Assembly: GCA_964424545.1 (NCBI GenBank)
Contig: CAYRJN010000126.1
Coordinates: forward strand, 1-10,944
Length of the DNA: 10,944 nucleotides
Source of the DNA: JAUVIB01 sp964424545
GTDB lineage: Bacteria > Calditrichota > Calditrichia > Calditrichales > Calditrichaceae
Direction: 5' to 3'
This document shows, piece by piece, positions 1 to 7,393 of this stretch. Made by a program: the position numbers and the translations under genes. Every line of letters begins with the position of its first letter. The first letter of the stretch is position 1. The notes under the pieces are model-generated. The model had not been told where the DNA came from. It saw only the letters and a list, made by a program, of their open reading frames with translations, and searched no databases.

Positions 1-318
1 TATTATACAAATCCGTTCACCTCGGATGCTTCTTACCTGCACTTGTTTCAAAACTCCGAAATTATTGTTGGAAAGTATTTGACGCAAAACTTATATTTGA
101 CCTATACAGGAAGGTTGGTATCGATTTATAATCAAAATAAAACGGGTTTTGATTTTAACCATTCAATCGGCTTGGAATATCGCCTTTTTCGCAGTATGTT
201 GTTGGAGCTTCAATACGACAGGGAATCGATGGGGATTTATAATCTTTCCCGTCCAAATTATTATATTCAGGATTTTAAAGTACGATTACGTTTTCAACAT
301 CCAATATCTTTTTTCTAG
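1..318 (+). CDS. C-terminal fragment of a TamB/DUF490-like outer-membrane assembly protein (5' end outside window)
   Basis: The reading frame is open from the first base to the TAG at 316-318, so 105 residues of the C-terminus are visible and the start lies upstream of the window. The fragment alternates polar and aromatic residues as beta strands do. It carries phrases typical of TamB C-termini, such as VGKYLTQNLYLTY and GLEYRLFRSMLLELQYDRE, and it ends in a phenylalanine-rich strand (HPISFF). TamB proteins are long, inner-membrane-anchored beta-taco proteins that bridge the periplasm and act with an Omp85 partner in outer-membrane protein assembly or lipid transport. The position directly upstream of bamA, with a gap of only 5 to 17 bp depending on the bamA start, supports this reading. 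An outer-membrane beta-barrel C-terminus is the alternative, because only the last strands are visible. Family assignment is inferred from pattern and context. Confidence 0.7.
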   Translation, partial: YYTNPFTSDASYLHLFQNSEIIVGKYLTQNLYLTYTGRLVSIYNQNKTGFDFNHSIGLEYRLFRSMLLELQYDRESMGIYNLSRPNYYIQDFKVRLRFQHPISFF

Positions 319-325
319 AAATTAT

Positions 326-330
326 GGAGG
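326..330 (+). promoter_or_regulatory. Ribosome binding site that points to a TTG start for bamA
   Basis: GGAGG at 326-330 lies 5 nt before the in-frame TTG at 336. The spacing and core are the same as at ompH, where AAGGAGG is 5 nt before a TTG. The ATG at 324 overlaps this motif and has only an AT-rich stretch (TAGAAATT) upstream, with no Shine-Dalgarno match. Confidence 0.55.
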
Positions 331-335
331 CTGGC

Positions 336-2660
336 TTGCAAAAATCTGTTTTTCTTATTGTTTTAATTTTCCTTATATTTATTTCGGAATCGACGGCGCA
401 AACTAAAAAAGTAAGGATAAATTCAATAACCGTAGAAGGAAATAAAAAAGTTGATGCGAGTTCGATAAGATTTAATTCGGGCTTAATGGTTGGCTCTCAA
501 GTTAACGGCGAAGACCTGCAAAGAGCCGTTAAAAATTTATGGGCGTTAAGAATATTTTCCGATATTCGTCTTTATATAACAGGGCAAACGCTGCAAGGCC
601 TCGATATTTTAATTAGAGTAAAAGAATATCCTCGCGTTAATAACATTATTATTAAAGGAACCAAGGAAATATCGGAAAAAGATATTAAAGATGAAATTAA
701 TGTTTATCGGGGAATGGTTATAACGCCTTATAAAATTTTTAATATAAAACGAAAAATTCTCGATAAATATCATGATGAAGGTTATCTACTCGCAGTTGTC
801 AATATCGACACATTAAGAGCAAAAGGCGATAATCGTGTTGATCTCTTAATTGATATTACCGAAGGCGAAGAAGTGCAGGTTGAAAAAATCACTTTTCATG
901 GCAATAAAAATATTGACAGCGATGATTTAAAAGGCGCTATGGAAGATATTAAAGAGGATCGTTGGTGGCGCAGCGCCGATTTTGATCCCAAAAAATTAAA
1001 AGAAGATGAAAAAAAGGTTATTGAGTTTTATAAGAATAAAGGTTTCAGGGATGCCGAAATTATAAAAGATTCCCTTTCTTACAGTGAAGATAAAACGGAT
1101 TTATATATTGATATTTGGGTATACGAAGGAAAAAAATATTATTATGGCGAAATAACCTTTGAAGGTAGCGAAGTTTTTGGTAACGAGGAATTAAGATCAT
1201 ATTTTGAAATCGATAAAGGGGAGCCTTTTAATCAAGAAGAATTTAACAAGGCCAGACAACGAATACAGGATTTGTACTATAATCAAGGATATCTCTTTGC
1301 TAATATTCAACCACATGAAATTCCCGTAAGCGATGATACCTTGGATATAAAATTTACAATCATCGAAGGGCATATCGTCCATATTAACAAAATTATTATA
1401 AAAGGGAATACGCGAACCAATGAAAAGGTTATTCGCAGGGAGCTTAAAATTCATCCGGGAAATGTTTTTAACAGCGCTAAATTACAGCGTTCGGCCAGAG
1501 ACGTTCAAATGCTCAACTATTTTTCCGATATTCAACCGAATGTCGAGTTAATCCCCGGAGAGGAGAGTAAAGTTAATCTCACCTTGACGGTGGAAGAAAA
1601 ATCAACCGATATGGCCAATATGTCGGCAGGATACAGCCAAAGAGACGGTCTTATCGGAAGCTTAGGTCTTACTTTTAATAACTTCTCAATGGCGCATCCA
1701 TTTTCAGGGGGAGACGGACAACGATTGGATTTTAACTGGCAATTCGGAACAATATACCGCTCTTTTTCCATTAGTTTTACCGAGCCATGGCTTTTTGATA
1801 CACCGACGCTGGGCGGTTTTTCCATCTTTGATACGCGAAGCGGCGGCGGTTATTATCCATGGGATCAGGCATCGCGGGGCGCAACCCTAAGAGTAGGTCG
1901 TCGATTTTATTGGCCCGATAATTTTTTTAGAGGAGATTGGATCGCCCGCTATACTTTATCCTCTATAACGAATATTACAGATCCGAGCTTGTTGGCCTAT
2001 TATCCAAGATACACCGCAGGGACAACCGCACAAAAAAGTATAACGCAGATCATTAGCCGCGACAGCCGCGATAATCCCGAATTTCCCACTCACGGATCAA
2101 ATAATTCTCTTTTGGTTGAATTTTCCGGAGGTCTTCTTGGTGGAGACAAACATTATGTCAAATCTATATTTTCAAGCGAATGGTATATGCCCATGCCCTT
2201 GGGCCTTGTTTTATTCTCCAGATTTAAGATGGGAGTTATAAATGTAGCTGCGAATAATAAAGCGCCGCTTTTCGGGGAATACTTTTACATGGGAGGTTCC
2301 GGTATGAGCTTTTCGGAAGCCTTAAGGGGGTATGACGATGGTCAGGTAGGACCTGTTTCTAAAAACGGCAGCCCGATCGGGGGGTCGGCCATGGGAAAAG
2401 TAACGCTCGAAGTGCGATTTCAAATCGCTCCGAATCCCACAATTTTCGGTTTATTATTTGTTGAAGGGGGAAATGTATGGTCAAAATTTAAGGAAACTAA
2501 TATTTTTGATTTTCGTCGTTCCGCAGGCGTGGGCGTAAGGATGTTTATGCCTATGATTGGCATCATCGGGATTGACTTTGGATATGGTTTTGATTATTAC
2601 GACTATTTCGGTCAAAGAGACGGACAATGGAAGGTACACTTTGTATTTGGAAAATTCTAA
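336..2660 (+). CDS. bamA: BamA, outer-membrane beta-barrel assembly factor (Omp85 family)
   Basis: This is the central subunit of the Bam complex, which folds and inserts beta-barrel proteins into the outer membrane. From TTG 336 it has 774 residues, close to the usual 750-850. A signal peptide (residues 1 to about 21, cleavage probably after STA) is followed by five POTRA domains at roughly 26-100, 101-180, 181-268, 269-348 and 349-425. Each opens with a strand of the form I-x-I/F-x-G, for example ITVEGNKKV, IIIKGTKEI, ITFHGNKNI, ITFEGSEVF and IIIKGNTRT. The 16-strand barrel fills the rest. The L6 lid motif of Omp85 proteins is seen as LRGY (663-666), and the chain ends in a beta-signal with a terminal phenylalanine (VHFVFGKF). 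I chose the TTG because of the GGAGG 5 nt before it; ATG 324 would add four residues. The gene follows the TamB-like gene almost without a gap, suggesting co-transcription. Assignment is very secure; only the start is uncertain. Confidence 0.96.
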   Translation: MQKSVFLIVLIFLIFISESTAQTKKVRINSITVEGNKKVDASSIRFNSGLMVGSQVNGEDLQRAVKNLWALRIFSDIRLYITGQTLQGLDILIRVKEYPRVNNIIIKGTKEISEKDIKDEINVYRGMVITPYKIFNIKRKILDKYHDEGYLLAVVNIDTLRAKGDNRVDLLIDITEGEEVQVEKITFHGNKNIDSDDLKGAMEDIKEDRWWRSADFDPKKLKEDEKKVIEFYKNKGFRDAEIIKDSLSYSEDKTDLYIDIWVYEGKKYYYGEITFEGSEVFGNEELRSYFEIDKGEPFNQEEFNKARQRIQDLYYNQGYLFANIQPHEIPVSDDTLDIKFTIIEGHIVHINKIIIKGNTRTNEKVIRRELKIHPGNVFNSAKLQRSARDVQMLNYFSDIQPNVELIPGEESKVNLTLTVEEKSTDMANMSAGYSQRDGLIGSLGLTFNNFSMAHPFSGGDGQRLDFNWQFGTIYRSFSISFTEPWLFDTPTLGGFSIFDTRSGGGYYPWDQASRGATLRVGRRFYWPDNFFRGDWIARYTLSSITNITDPSLLAYYPRYTAGTTAQKSITQIISRDSRDNPEFPTHGSNNSLLVEFSGGLLGGDKHYVKSIFSSEWYMPMPLGLVLFSRFKMGVINVAANNKAPLFGEYFYMGGSGMSFSEALRGYDDGQVGPVSKNGSPIGGSAMGKVTLEVRFQIAPNPTIFGLLFVEGGNVWSKFKETNIFDFRRSAGVGVRMFMPMIGIIGIDFGYGFDYYDYFGQRDGQWKVHFVFGKF

Positions 2661-2726
2661 TAATTTTTATAAATTATCATCTTATATAAATTTGCATAAT
2701 AAAGCGGATACGTTATTATATTTTTT

Positions 2727-2755
2727 ATGACAACCGCCTTTTGTCAACATACAAA
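2727..2755 (+). promoter_or_regulatory. Possible sigma-70-like promoter in the bamA-ompH gap
   Basis: The 149-bp gap 2661-2809 is the longest non-coding stretch between genes here. It holds ATGACA (2727-2732), a 17-bp spacer and TACAAA (2750-2755), matching 5/6 and 4/6 of the sigma-70 -35 and -10 consensus. In DNA this AT-rich such matches arise by chance, and the -10 lies about 55 bp before the ompH start. A TANNTTTG-type Bacteroidota -7 box is also seen at 2687-2694 (TAAATTTG), but no TTG partner lies at the right distance. No convincing terminator is visible after bamA, so read-through is also possible. Confidence 0.25.
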
Positions 2756-2797
2756 TTTTTAACAACAACAAAATAATAAAGCAAAGATAATTACTCT

Positions 2798-2804
2798 AAG
2801 GAGG
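2798..2804 (+). promoter_or_regulatory. Strong Shine-Dalgarno site for ompH
   Basis: AAGGAGG is a full match to the anti-Shine-Dalgarno complement and lies 5 nt before the TTG at 2810. It fixes the TTG as the start, since the signal peptide begins immediately there and no in-frame ATG lies close by. Confidence 0.8.
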
Positions 2805-2809
2805 AAAAA

Positions 2810-3361
2810 TTGAAAACACTAAAATCTTATCTGTTAACGAGCAGTTTGCTCATACTTTTTACTGTCCCCGTACTTGCACAGAAATTTGCCTTTGTACATT
2901 CACAAAAAATTCTTTCCGAATATCAAGAATATATTGATGTGCAGAAAAAATTGAATGATATCCGTAATGCTTATGATTCCGAATATCAATTGATGGTTAA
3001 AGATTATCAAGATCTATATAGTGAAATTGAATCTCAAAGTTTGCTTTTAAGCGAAGAAAAAAAACAAGAAAAGATGAAACAGCTTCAGCAAAAACAGATG
3101 GAAATCGAAAAATTCAAATATGAGAAACTTGGCCCTGAAGGCGAATTATATCAAAAGAGCGTGGAGTTTTCCAAACCGATTCTTGATAAAATCAACGCCC
3201 TGATATCTAAGATTGGCGAAGAAGAAGGTTATGACTTTGTATTTGACGCCGGCACAGGAGCAGTTGTTTACGCTTTACCCAAATACGATATTACCGATCG
3301 TGTTTTGGATGAGTTGAATAAAGGGCAAAAAAAGTCGACGACTAAAAAAGGGTCTAAATAA
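2810..3361 (+). CDS. ompH: OmpH/Skp-family periplasmic chaperone
   Basis: Skp/OmpH proteins are trimeric 'jellyfish' chaperones that hold unfolded outer-membrane proteins in the periplasm and hand them to BamA. The 183-residue product starts at a TTG with an excellent ribosome binding site. It opens with a signal peptide (MKTLKSYLL, hydrophobic core, cleavage probably after VLA at residue 23). The family start FAFVHSQKILSEY follows (compare the Skp form 'IAVVDxxKIL'). Residues about 45-115 are charged and Glu/Lys/Gln-rich, as expected for the two coiled-coil tentacle helices. The tail returns to the beta core (YDFVFDAGTGAVVYA, then YDITDRVLDELN) and ends in a short Lys/Ser/Thr-rich stretch. 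Length and position between bamA and lpxD fit the family well. It is probably the first gene of the operon that runs to rseP. Confidence 0.93.
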   Translation: MKTLKSYLLTSSLLILFTVPVLAQKFAFVHSQKILSEYQEYIDVQKKLNDIRNAYDSEYQLMVKDYQDLYSEIESQSLLLSEEKKQEKMKQLQQKQMEIEKFKYEKLGPEGELYQKSVEFSKPILDKINALISKIGEEEGYDFVFDAGTGAVVYALPKYDITDRVLDELNKGQKKSTTKKGSK

Positions 3362-3364
3362 TCC

Positions 3365-4396
3365 ATGAAATTAAAGGAAATCGCCGAAAAAATAGGCGGT
3401 AAATTGGTCGGCCCTTCCGATTTGGAAATCATTGGTCCTGCTAAAATTGACGAAGCAGGGCCGGATGAGATAACCTTTTTGTCTAATCAAAAATATAAAA
3501 AGTTCTTACAAGAGACTAAGGCAGCCGCCATATTGTTGGATAAAGAAATTGAAGGACTTGAAATTCCTTATATTTTGGTTGATAACGCCTATGTTGCCTT
3601 TGTTTTTACCCTAAATTTGTTTAATACGCAACAAGAATCCGAATTCAGCGGCGTATCCGAAAAAGCAATTGTTAACGACAGCGCCCATATCGGTAAAAAT
3701 GTAACCATCGCTCCTAACGTTTATATTGGTGCGAATGTCCAAATCGGCGATAATACGGTTATTCATCCCGGCACGGTAATATATCGCGACGTTAAAATCG
3801 GCAATGATTGTCTGTTGTATTCCAATATTTCCATTAGAGATAACTGCGTAATCGGAAATCGCGTTATACTGCAGAACGGCTGCGTAATCGGCAGCGACGG
3901 TTTCGGTTTTGCGCCTGTCGGAGATAAATATCAGAAAATTCCGCAACTCGGCAACGTAGTTATTGAAGATGATGTGGAAATAGGTGCCAACACAACGATT
4001 GACAGAGCGACTCTCGGCTCCACTTTGATCGAAAAGGGAACAAAAATTGATAACCTTGTTCAACTTGCTCATAATGTTACTATTGGAGAAAATACGGTTA
4101 TCGTTTCTCAGGTTGGCATCGCCGGAAGCAGCAAAGTAGGCAAGCATGTTACACTTAGCGGACAAGTGGGGGTCGCCGGACATTTAAAAATCGGCGATAA
4201 CGCTGTTATAGCCGCACAAAGCGGTATAAGCAAAGACGTTCCCGAAGGCTCCATTCTCTTCGGTTCGCCTGCGCTGCCCATTATGCAACAGAAACGCATT
4301 GATGTTTCCTTAAGACATCTGCCTGATATGAATAAAAAATTACACGCTTTGGAAAATGAAATTATTGAACTTAAAGAGAATTTAAATAAAGAGTAA
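3365..4396 (+). CDS. lpxD: LpxD, UDP-3-O-(3-hydroxyacyl)glucosamine N-acyltransferase
   Basis: LpxD is the third enzyme of lipid A synthesis. It transfers a 3-hydroxyacyl chain from ACP to the 2-amino group of UDP-3-O-acyl-glucosamine in the cytoplasm. At 343 residues it is near the E. coli length (341). Residues 1 to about 95 form the N-terminal uridine-binding domain (for example AGPDEITFLSNQKY). About 100-305 are hexapeptide repeats of a left-handed beta helix (IGKNVTIAPNVYIGANVQIG and onward). About 310-343 form a charged C-terminal helix. The conserved GSDGFGFAP is at 176-184, and the catalytic histidine is H236 in LVQLAHNVTIG. The gene starts 3 bp after the ompH stop; an AAAAAGGG tract at 3345-3352 is a weak, distant ribosome binding site, so translational coupling with ompH is likely. 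LpxA has related repeats, but the N-terminal domain and these motifs settle the call. Confidence 0.97.
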   Translation: MKLKEIAEKIGGKLVGPSDLEIIGPAKIDEAGPDEITFLSNQKYKKFLQETKAAAILLDKEIEGLEIPYILVDNAYVAFVFTLNLFNTQQESEFSGVSEKAIVNDSAHIGKNVTIAPNVYIGANVQIGDNTVIHPGTVIYRDVKIGNDCLLYSNISIRDNCVIGNRVILQNGCVIGSDGFGFAPVGDKYQKIPQLGNVVIEDDVEIGANTTIDRATLGSTLIEKGTKIDNLVQLAHNVTIGENTVIVSQVGIAGSSKVGKHVTLSGQVGVAGHLKIGDNAVIAAQSGISKDVPEGSILFGSPALPIMQQKRIDVSLRHLPDMNKKLHALENEIIELKENLNKE

Positions 4397-4401
4397 ATGA
4401 T

Positions 4402-5817
4402 TTGGAAATGACAAAAAAGCAGAGAACAATAAAAAAAGAAGTATCTCTTGAAGGCCGCGGCCTACATACCGGTAACGTAACTAAAATCACTTTTAAACCT
4501 TCCGAAGAAAATAGCGGAATACGTTTTTTACGAACGGATATTGAAGGCGCGGAAGAGATTCCGGCTAATGTGGAATATGTTATTCAGGATACATCCACCG
4601 ATAGTTTGCGAGGAACAACATTGCAAAACGGCGAAAGTATTGTGCACACCGTTGAGCATGTTCTTGCAGCGTTGGTGGGGCTGGAAATAGACAATTGTCT
4701 TGTGGAATTAAATGCCAACGAACCTCCTATCGGCGACGGTTCTGCCATGCCTTTTGTTAATAAATTACTTGAAGCCGGCATAGAAGAGCAAAATGCTGAT
4801 AAAGAGTATGTTGTTATCGATGAACCGATTTCTTACGTCGATGAAAATCGCGGCATCGAATACGCGGCTTTACCAACAAATGACTATCGTCTTACCGTAA
4901 TGATTGATTATAAAAATCCCGCATTGGGCAGCCAGCATTCCGGTCTTTTTTCCATGGAAAAAGAATTCGTTTCCGAATTTGCGCCGGCTAGGACCTTTTG
5001 TTTCCTGCATGAAGTTGAAGAATTGTATAATCAACAACTGATTAAAGGCGGCGACCTTGATTCCGCTATTGTTATCGTTGATCGCGATTTGGATAACAAC
5101 GATATTAAGCGATTAAAGAAAATGTTTGATATTGATGAAAAAGTATCTCTCGGCAAAAACGGAATTATTAATAACAAAGAGTTGCGTTATAAAAATGAAC
5201 CCTGCCGCCATAAATTATTGGATTTAATCGGCGATTTAGCGTTAGTCGGTGTTAATATTAAAGCACAGATTCTTGCTGCGCGTCCGGGCCATCAAAATAA
5301 TATCGAATTTGCTAAAATTATTCGCAATAAATATAAAAAGCAGAAAATTACCCGTAAGTATCAGGATATCGACAAAAAAGGCGTTATATTCGATATAAAC
5401 GCCATAAAGCGCATTTTACCGCATCGTTATCCCTTTCTTTTAGTGGATGCCATAATTGATTTTGAACCGGGTAAAATGGCTGTCGGTATTAAAAACGTTA
5501 CGACAAATGAACCGTTTTTTCAGGGACATTTTCCGCAAAGACCGGTAATGCCAGGCGTTTTAATCGTTGAAGCTATGGCTCAAGTGGGCGGAATCCTTTT
5601 GTTAAACGATCAACAGGATATGGAGAAAAAACTGGTCTTTTTTATGGGCATTGACGGCGTGCGCTTTAGAAAAGTCGTTCAGCCGGGGGATCAGTTGGTT
5701 ATGGAACTTACTATGTTGAAAAATAGAAGAACAACATTCAAAATGGCAGGTAAAGCTTATGTAAAAGGAGATTTGGTATGCGAAGCCGAAATGATGGCTG
5801 CCATAGCGGATCAATAG
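4402..5817 (+). CDS. lpxC/fabZ: Bifunctional LpxC-FabZ: UDP-3-O-acyl-GlcNAc deacetylase fused to 3-hydroxyacyl-ACP dehydratase
   Basis: The product has 471 residues and two enzymes in one chain. Residues 1 to about 310 are LpxC, the zinc deacetylase that commits UDP-3-O-acyl-GlcNAc to lipid A. Zinc ligands are H86 (in HTVEH), H270 and D274 (in CRHKLLDLIGD). The catalytic glutamate is E85, K271 and D278 are kept, and the later histidine is H297 (RPGHQNN). Residues from about 328 to the end are FabZ, a hot-dog-fold dehydratase, with H341 in PHRYPFLLVD and E390 in PGVLIVEAMAQ. A lysine-rich linker of about 20 residues joins them. FabZ controls the supply of 3-hydroxyacyl-ACP shared by LpxA/LpxD and phospholipid synthesis, so the fusion couples both branches. 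The start is TTG 4402, with AAAGAG 8 nt upstream; ATG 4408, two codons on, is equally plausible. All catalytic residues are present. Confidence 0.97.
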   Translation: MEMTKKQRTIKKEVSLEGRGLHTGNVTKITFKPSEENSGIRFLRTDIEGAEEIPANVEYVIQDTSTDSLRGTTLQNGESIVHTVEHVLAALVGLEIDNCLVELNANEPPIGDGSAMPFVNKLLEAGIEEQNADKEYVVIDEPISYVDENRGIEYAALPTNDYRLTVMIDYKNPALGSQHSGLFSMEKEFVSEFAPARTFCFLHEVEELYNQQLIKGGDLDSAIVIVDRDLDNNDIKRLKKMFDIDEKVSLGKNGIINNKELRYKNEPCRHKLLDLIGDLALVGVNIKAQILAARPGHQNNIEFAKIIRNKYKKQKITRKYQDIDKKGVIFDINAIKRILPHRYPFLLVDAIIDFEPGKMAVGIKNVTTNEPFFQGHFPQRPVMPGVLIVEAMAQVGGILLLNDQQDMEKKLVFFMGIDGVRFRKVVQPGDQLVMELTMLKNRRTTFKMAGKAYVKGDLVCEAEMMAAIADQ

Positions 5818-5832
5818 TAAAGGGAAATAAAT

Positions 5833-6624
5833 ATGGCTGATATACATCATAGCGCTCTGGTTTCCGGTAAAGCTGAAATAGGGAATAATGTAAAAATCGG
5901 ACCATTTACTATTATTGAAGACGATGTTATTATCGGAGACGATACGATTATAGGGCCCCATGTTCTTATTGCCGACGGCGCTCGTCTCGGCAAAAAATGT
6001 AAAATTCATAACGGCGCCGTTCTTGGAACAATTCCACAGGATTTGAAATTTGGCAATGAAAAAACATACCTTGAAGTAGGCGACGGTACGACCGTAAGAG
6101 AATACGCCACATTAAACCGCGGGACAAATCACATCATTTATACGCGTGTTGGAAAAAATTGCTTTTTAATGGCCTATTCACACATTGCTCATGATTGTCA
6201 AATCGGCAATAATGTGGTTATTGCCAATTCTGTAAATATGGCGGGACACGTCATCATAGAGGATCATGTGGGTATTGGGGGGATGACGGCTATACATCAG
6301 TTTGTGCACATCGGCGAACACTGTTTTATTGGCGGTCTTTCCGGCGTAAGTAAAGATGTGCCTCCATATGTTTTGGCTAAAGGCGATCCCACTCTATTTT
6401 ATAATCTGAATTTTATCGGTTTGAGGAGAAAAGGTTTTGACAATAAAACGATAAAAACTATAAAAAGCGCCTTTCGTATTATTTATAATGAAAATCTTTT
6501 ACTTAAGGAAGCCCTCCATAAAATTGATAAGGAATTAGAACATCTTCCGCAAATAGAACATTTACTTAAATTTCTCGGCAATTCCGAAAGAGGAATAATC
6601 CGGACTTCAAAGGATGAAAATTAA
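5833..6624 (+). CDS. lpxA: LpxA, acyl-ACP--UDP-N-acetylglucosamine O-acyltransferase
   Basis: LpxA performs the first step of lipid A synthesis, moving a 3-hydroxyacyl chain from ACP to the 3-OH of UDP-GlcNAc. The 263-residue protein (E. coli: 262) has N-terminal hexapeptide repeats forming a left-handed beta helix (about 1-185) and a C-terminal helical domain (about 190-263). The catalytic histidine is H120 in SHIAHDCQIGN, equivalent to E. coli H125. H139 (MAGHV), H155 (AIHQF) and the IGGMTA and DVPPYVLAKGDP motifs are conserved. The 'hydrocarbon ruler' position, G173 in E. coli, is also glycine here (G168 in FIGGLSG). The start is ATG 5833 with AAGGGA 7 nt upstream, 15 bp after the fusion gene. 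The 3' end overlaps the next gene by 11 bp, which suggests translational coupling. Confidence 0.97.
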   Translation: MADIHHSALVSGKAEIGNNVKIGPFTIIEDDVIIGDDTIIGPHVLIADGARLGKKCKIHNGAVLGTIPQDLKFGNEKTYLEVGDGTTVREYATLNRGTNHIIYTRVGKNCFLMAYSHIAHDCQIGNNVVIANSVNMAGHVIIEDHVGIGGMTAIHQFVHIGEHCFIGGLSGVSKDVPPYVLAKGDPTLFYNLNFIGLRRKGFDNKTIKTIKSAFRIIYNENLLLKEALHKIDKELEHLPQIEHLLKFLGNSERGIIRTSKDEN

Positions 6625-7384
6625 TTCGCTTAGGATAATTCCTTACGATGTAAAGACGGGTTTGCAAAATATGGCTATAGATCACTATTTTGCAAAAAAA
6701 GAATCAAAGGAATTGAGCGCAGTATTTCGTTTTTACGGTTGGGCGCCTTGTTGTATTTCAATAGGTTATCATCAGGATATTTCTATTGTTAAAAGAGATT
6801 ATGCATCATCCAGGAATATAGACATCGTAAGACGGCCAACTGGAGGCAGCGCGGTTTATCATTGCAATGAATTAACCTATTCGGTAATTATTTCCAAAAC
6901 TATATTGGACCATCGGAAAATCTATTCATTAGTACATAAAATTATTGCAGAAGCGTTAAATCGGCTTGGCTTTGATGTTTATTTGGAAAATTCACAGATT
7001 GTAAAACGAACGGATATTTGTTATAACCGGGCAGCTGAATCCGAAATAAAATATAATGGTAAAAAACTTGTAGGCAGCGCACAGAGGATTTATCCGGTAA
7101 ATATACTACAGCACGGTTCAATCTTATTTTCAAATGAACAAACGAAGCTTTTGCATTACTTAAAATATGACGAAGAGGAAATAGGAGAATATAAAAATCA
7201 GTTAAAAAATAAATCTATCGCTTTAAATGATATTATTGAATCGGTTCCGCAAAAGAGCGCCTTAATTGATAAAATCATCGAAAATATAGAGAACTATTTT
7301 AACGGTTTTATTTATTTTCAATATTTGACGGACGCAGAGAAAGCCGCTGTCGGCAATTTAGAAACATTATTTTTTGTAAAATAG
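6614..7384 (+). CDS. LipM/LplA-type lipoyl/octanoyl transferase (BPL_LplA_LipB fold)
   Basis: This 256-residue protein belongs to the biotin/lipoyl ligase-like fold (PF03099), whose members attach octanoate or lipoate to lysines of 2-oxoacid dehydrogenases and GcvH. It shows a family N-terminus (LRIIPYDVKTGLQNMAID), RRPTGGSAVYH at 73-83 followed by ELTYSV, and GKKLVGSAQ (149-157) then LQHGSILF. These resemble octanoyltransferase LipM more than E. coli LplA, which has RRSSGGGAV and the HHGTLL type. C136 in DICYN sits where LipM has its catalytic cysteine. The size fits LipM (about 278) and lacks the LplA accessory domain. The usual tyrosine-containing stretch after the cysteine is altered here (NRAAESEIKYN). 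The ATG lies inside the lpxA end and has no well-spaced ribosome binding site, so reinitiation after lpxA is likely. Membership of the fold is secure; octanoyltransferase versus lipoate ligase is inference. Confidence 0.85.
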   Translation: MKINSLRIIPYDVKTGLQNMAIDHYFAKKESKELSAVFRFYGWAPCCISIGYHQDISIVKRDYASSRNIDIVRRPTGGSAVYHCNELTYSVIISKTILDHRKIYSLVHKIIAEALNRLGFDVYLENSQIVKRTDICYNRAAESEIKYNGKKLVGSAQRIYPVNILQHGSILFSNEQTKLLHYLKYDEEEIGEYKNQLKNKSIALNDIIESVPQKSALIDKIIENIENYFNGFIYFQYLTDAEKAAVGNLETLFFVK

Positions 7385-7393
7385 GAATAAAAT

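Noticed and set aside
2701..2742. Possible terminator stem after bamA: AAAGCGG paired with CCGCCTTT
   Set aside because: The arms pair only with a bulge, the loop is about 26 nt, and no strong stem followed by a T-run results.
3611..4183. 190-codon minus-strand frame opposite lpxD
   Set aside because: It is antisense to the hexapeptide-repeat region, whose periodic codons keep the opposite frame open; the product resembles no protein family.
3665..4260. Periodic repeats within lpxD, and similar ones in lpxA
   Set aside because: They are the protein-level hexapeptide repeats of the left-handed beta helix, not DNA repeats or a CRISPR array.
5602..6009. 135-codon minus-strand frame across the lpxC-fabZ / lpxA junction
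   Set aside because: It is antisense to two well-supported genes with intact catalytic motifs and has no ribosome binding site evidence.
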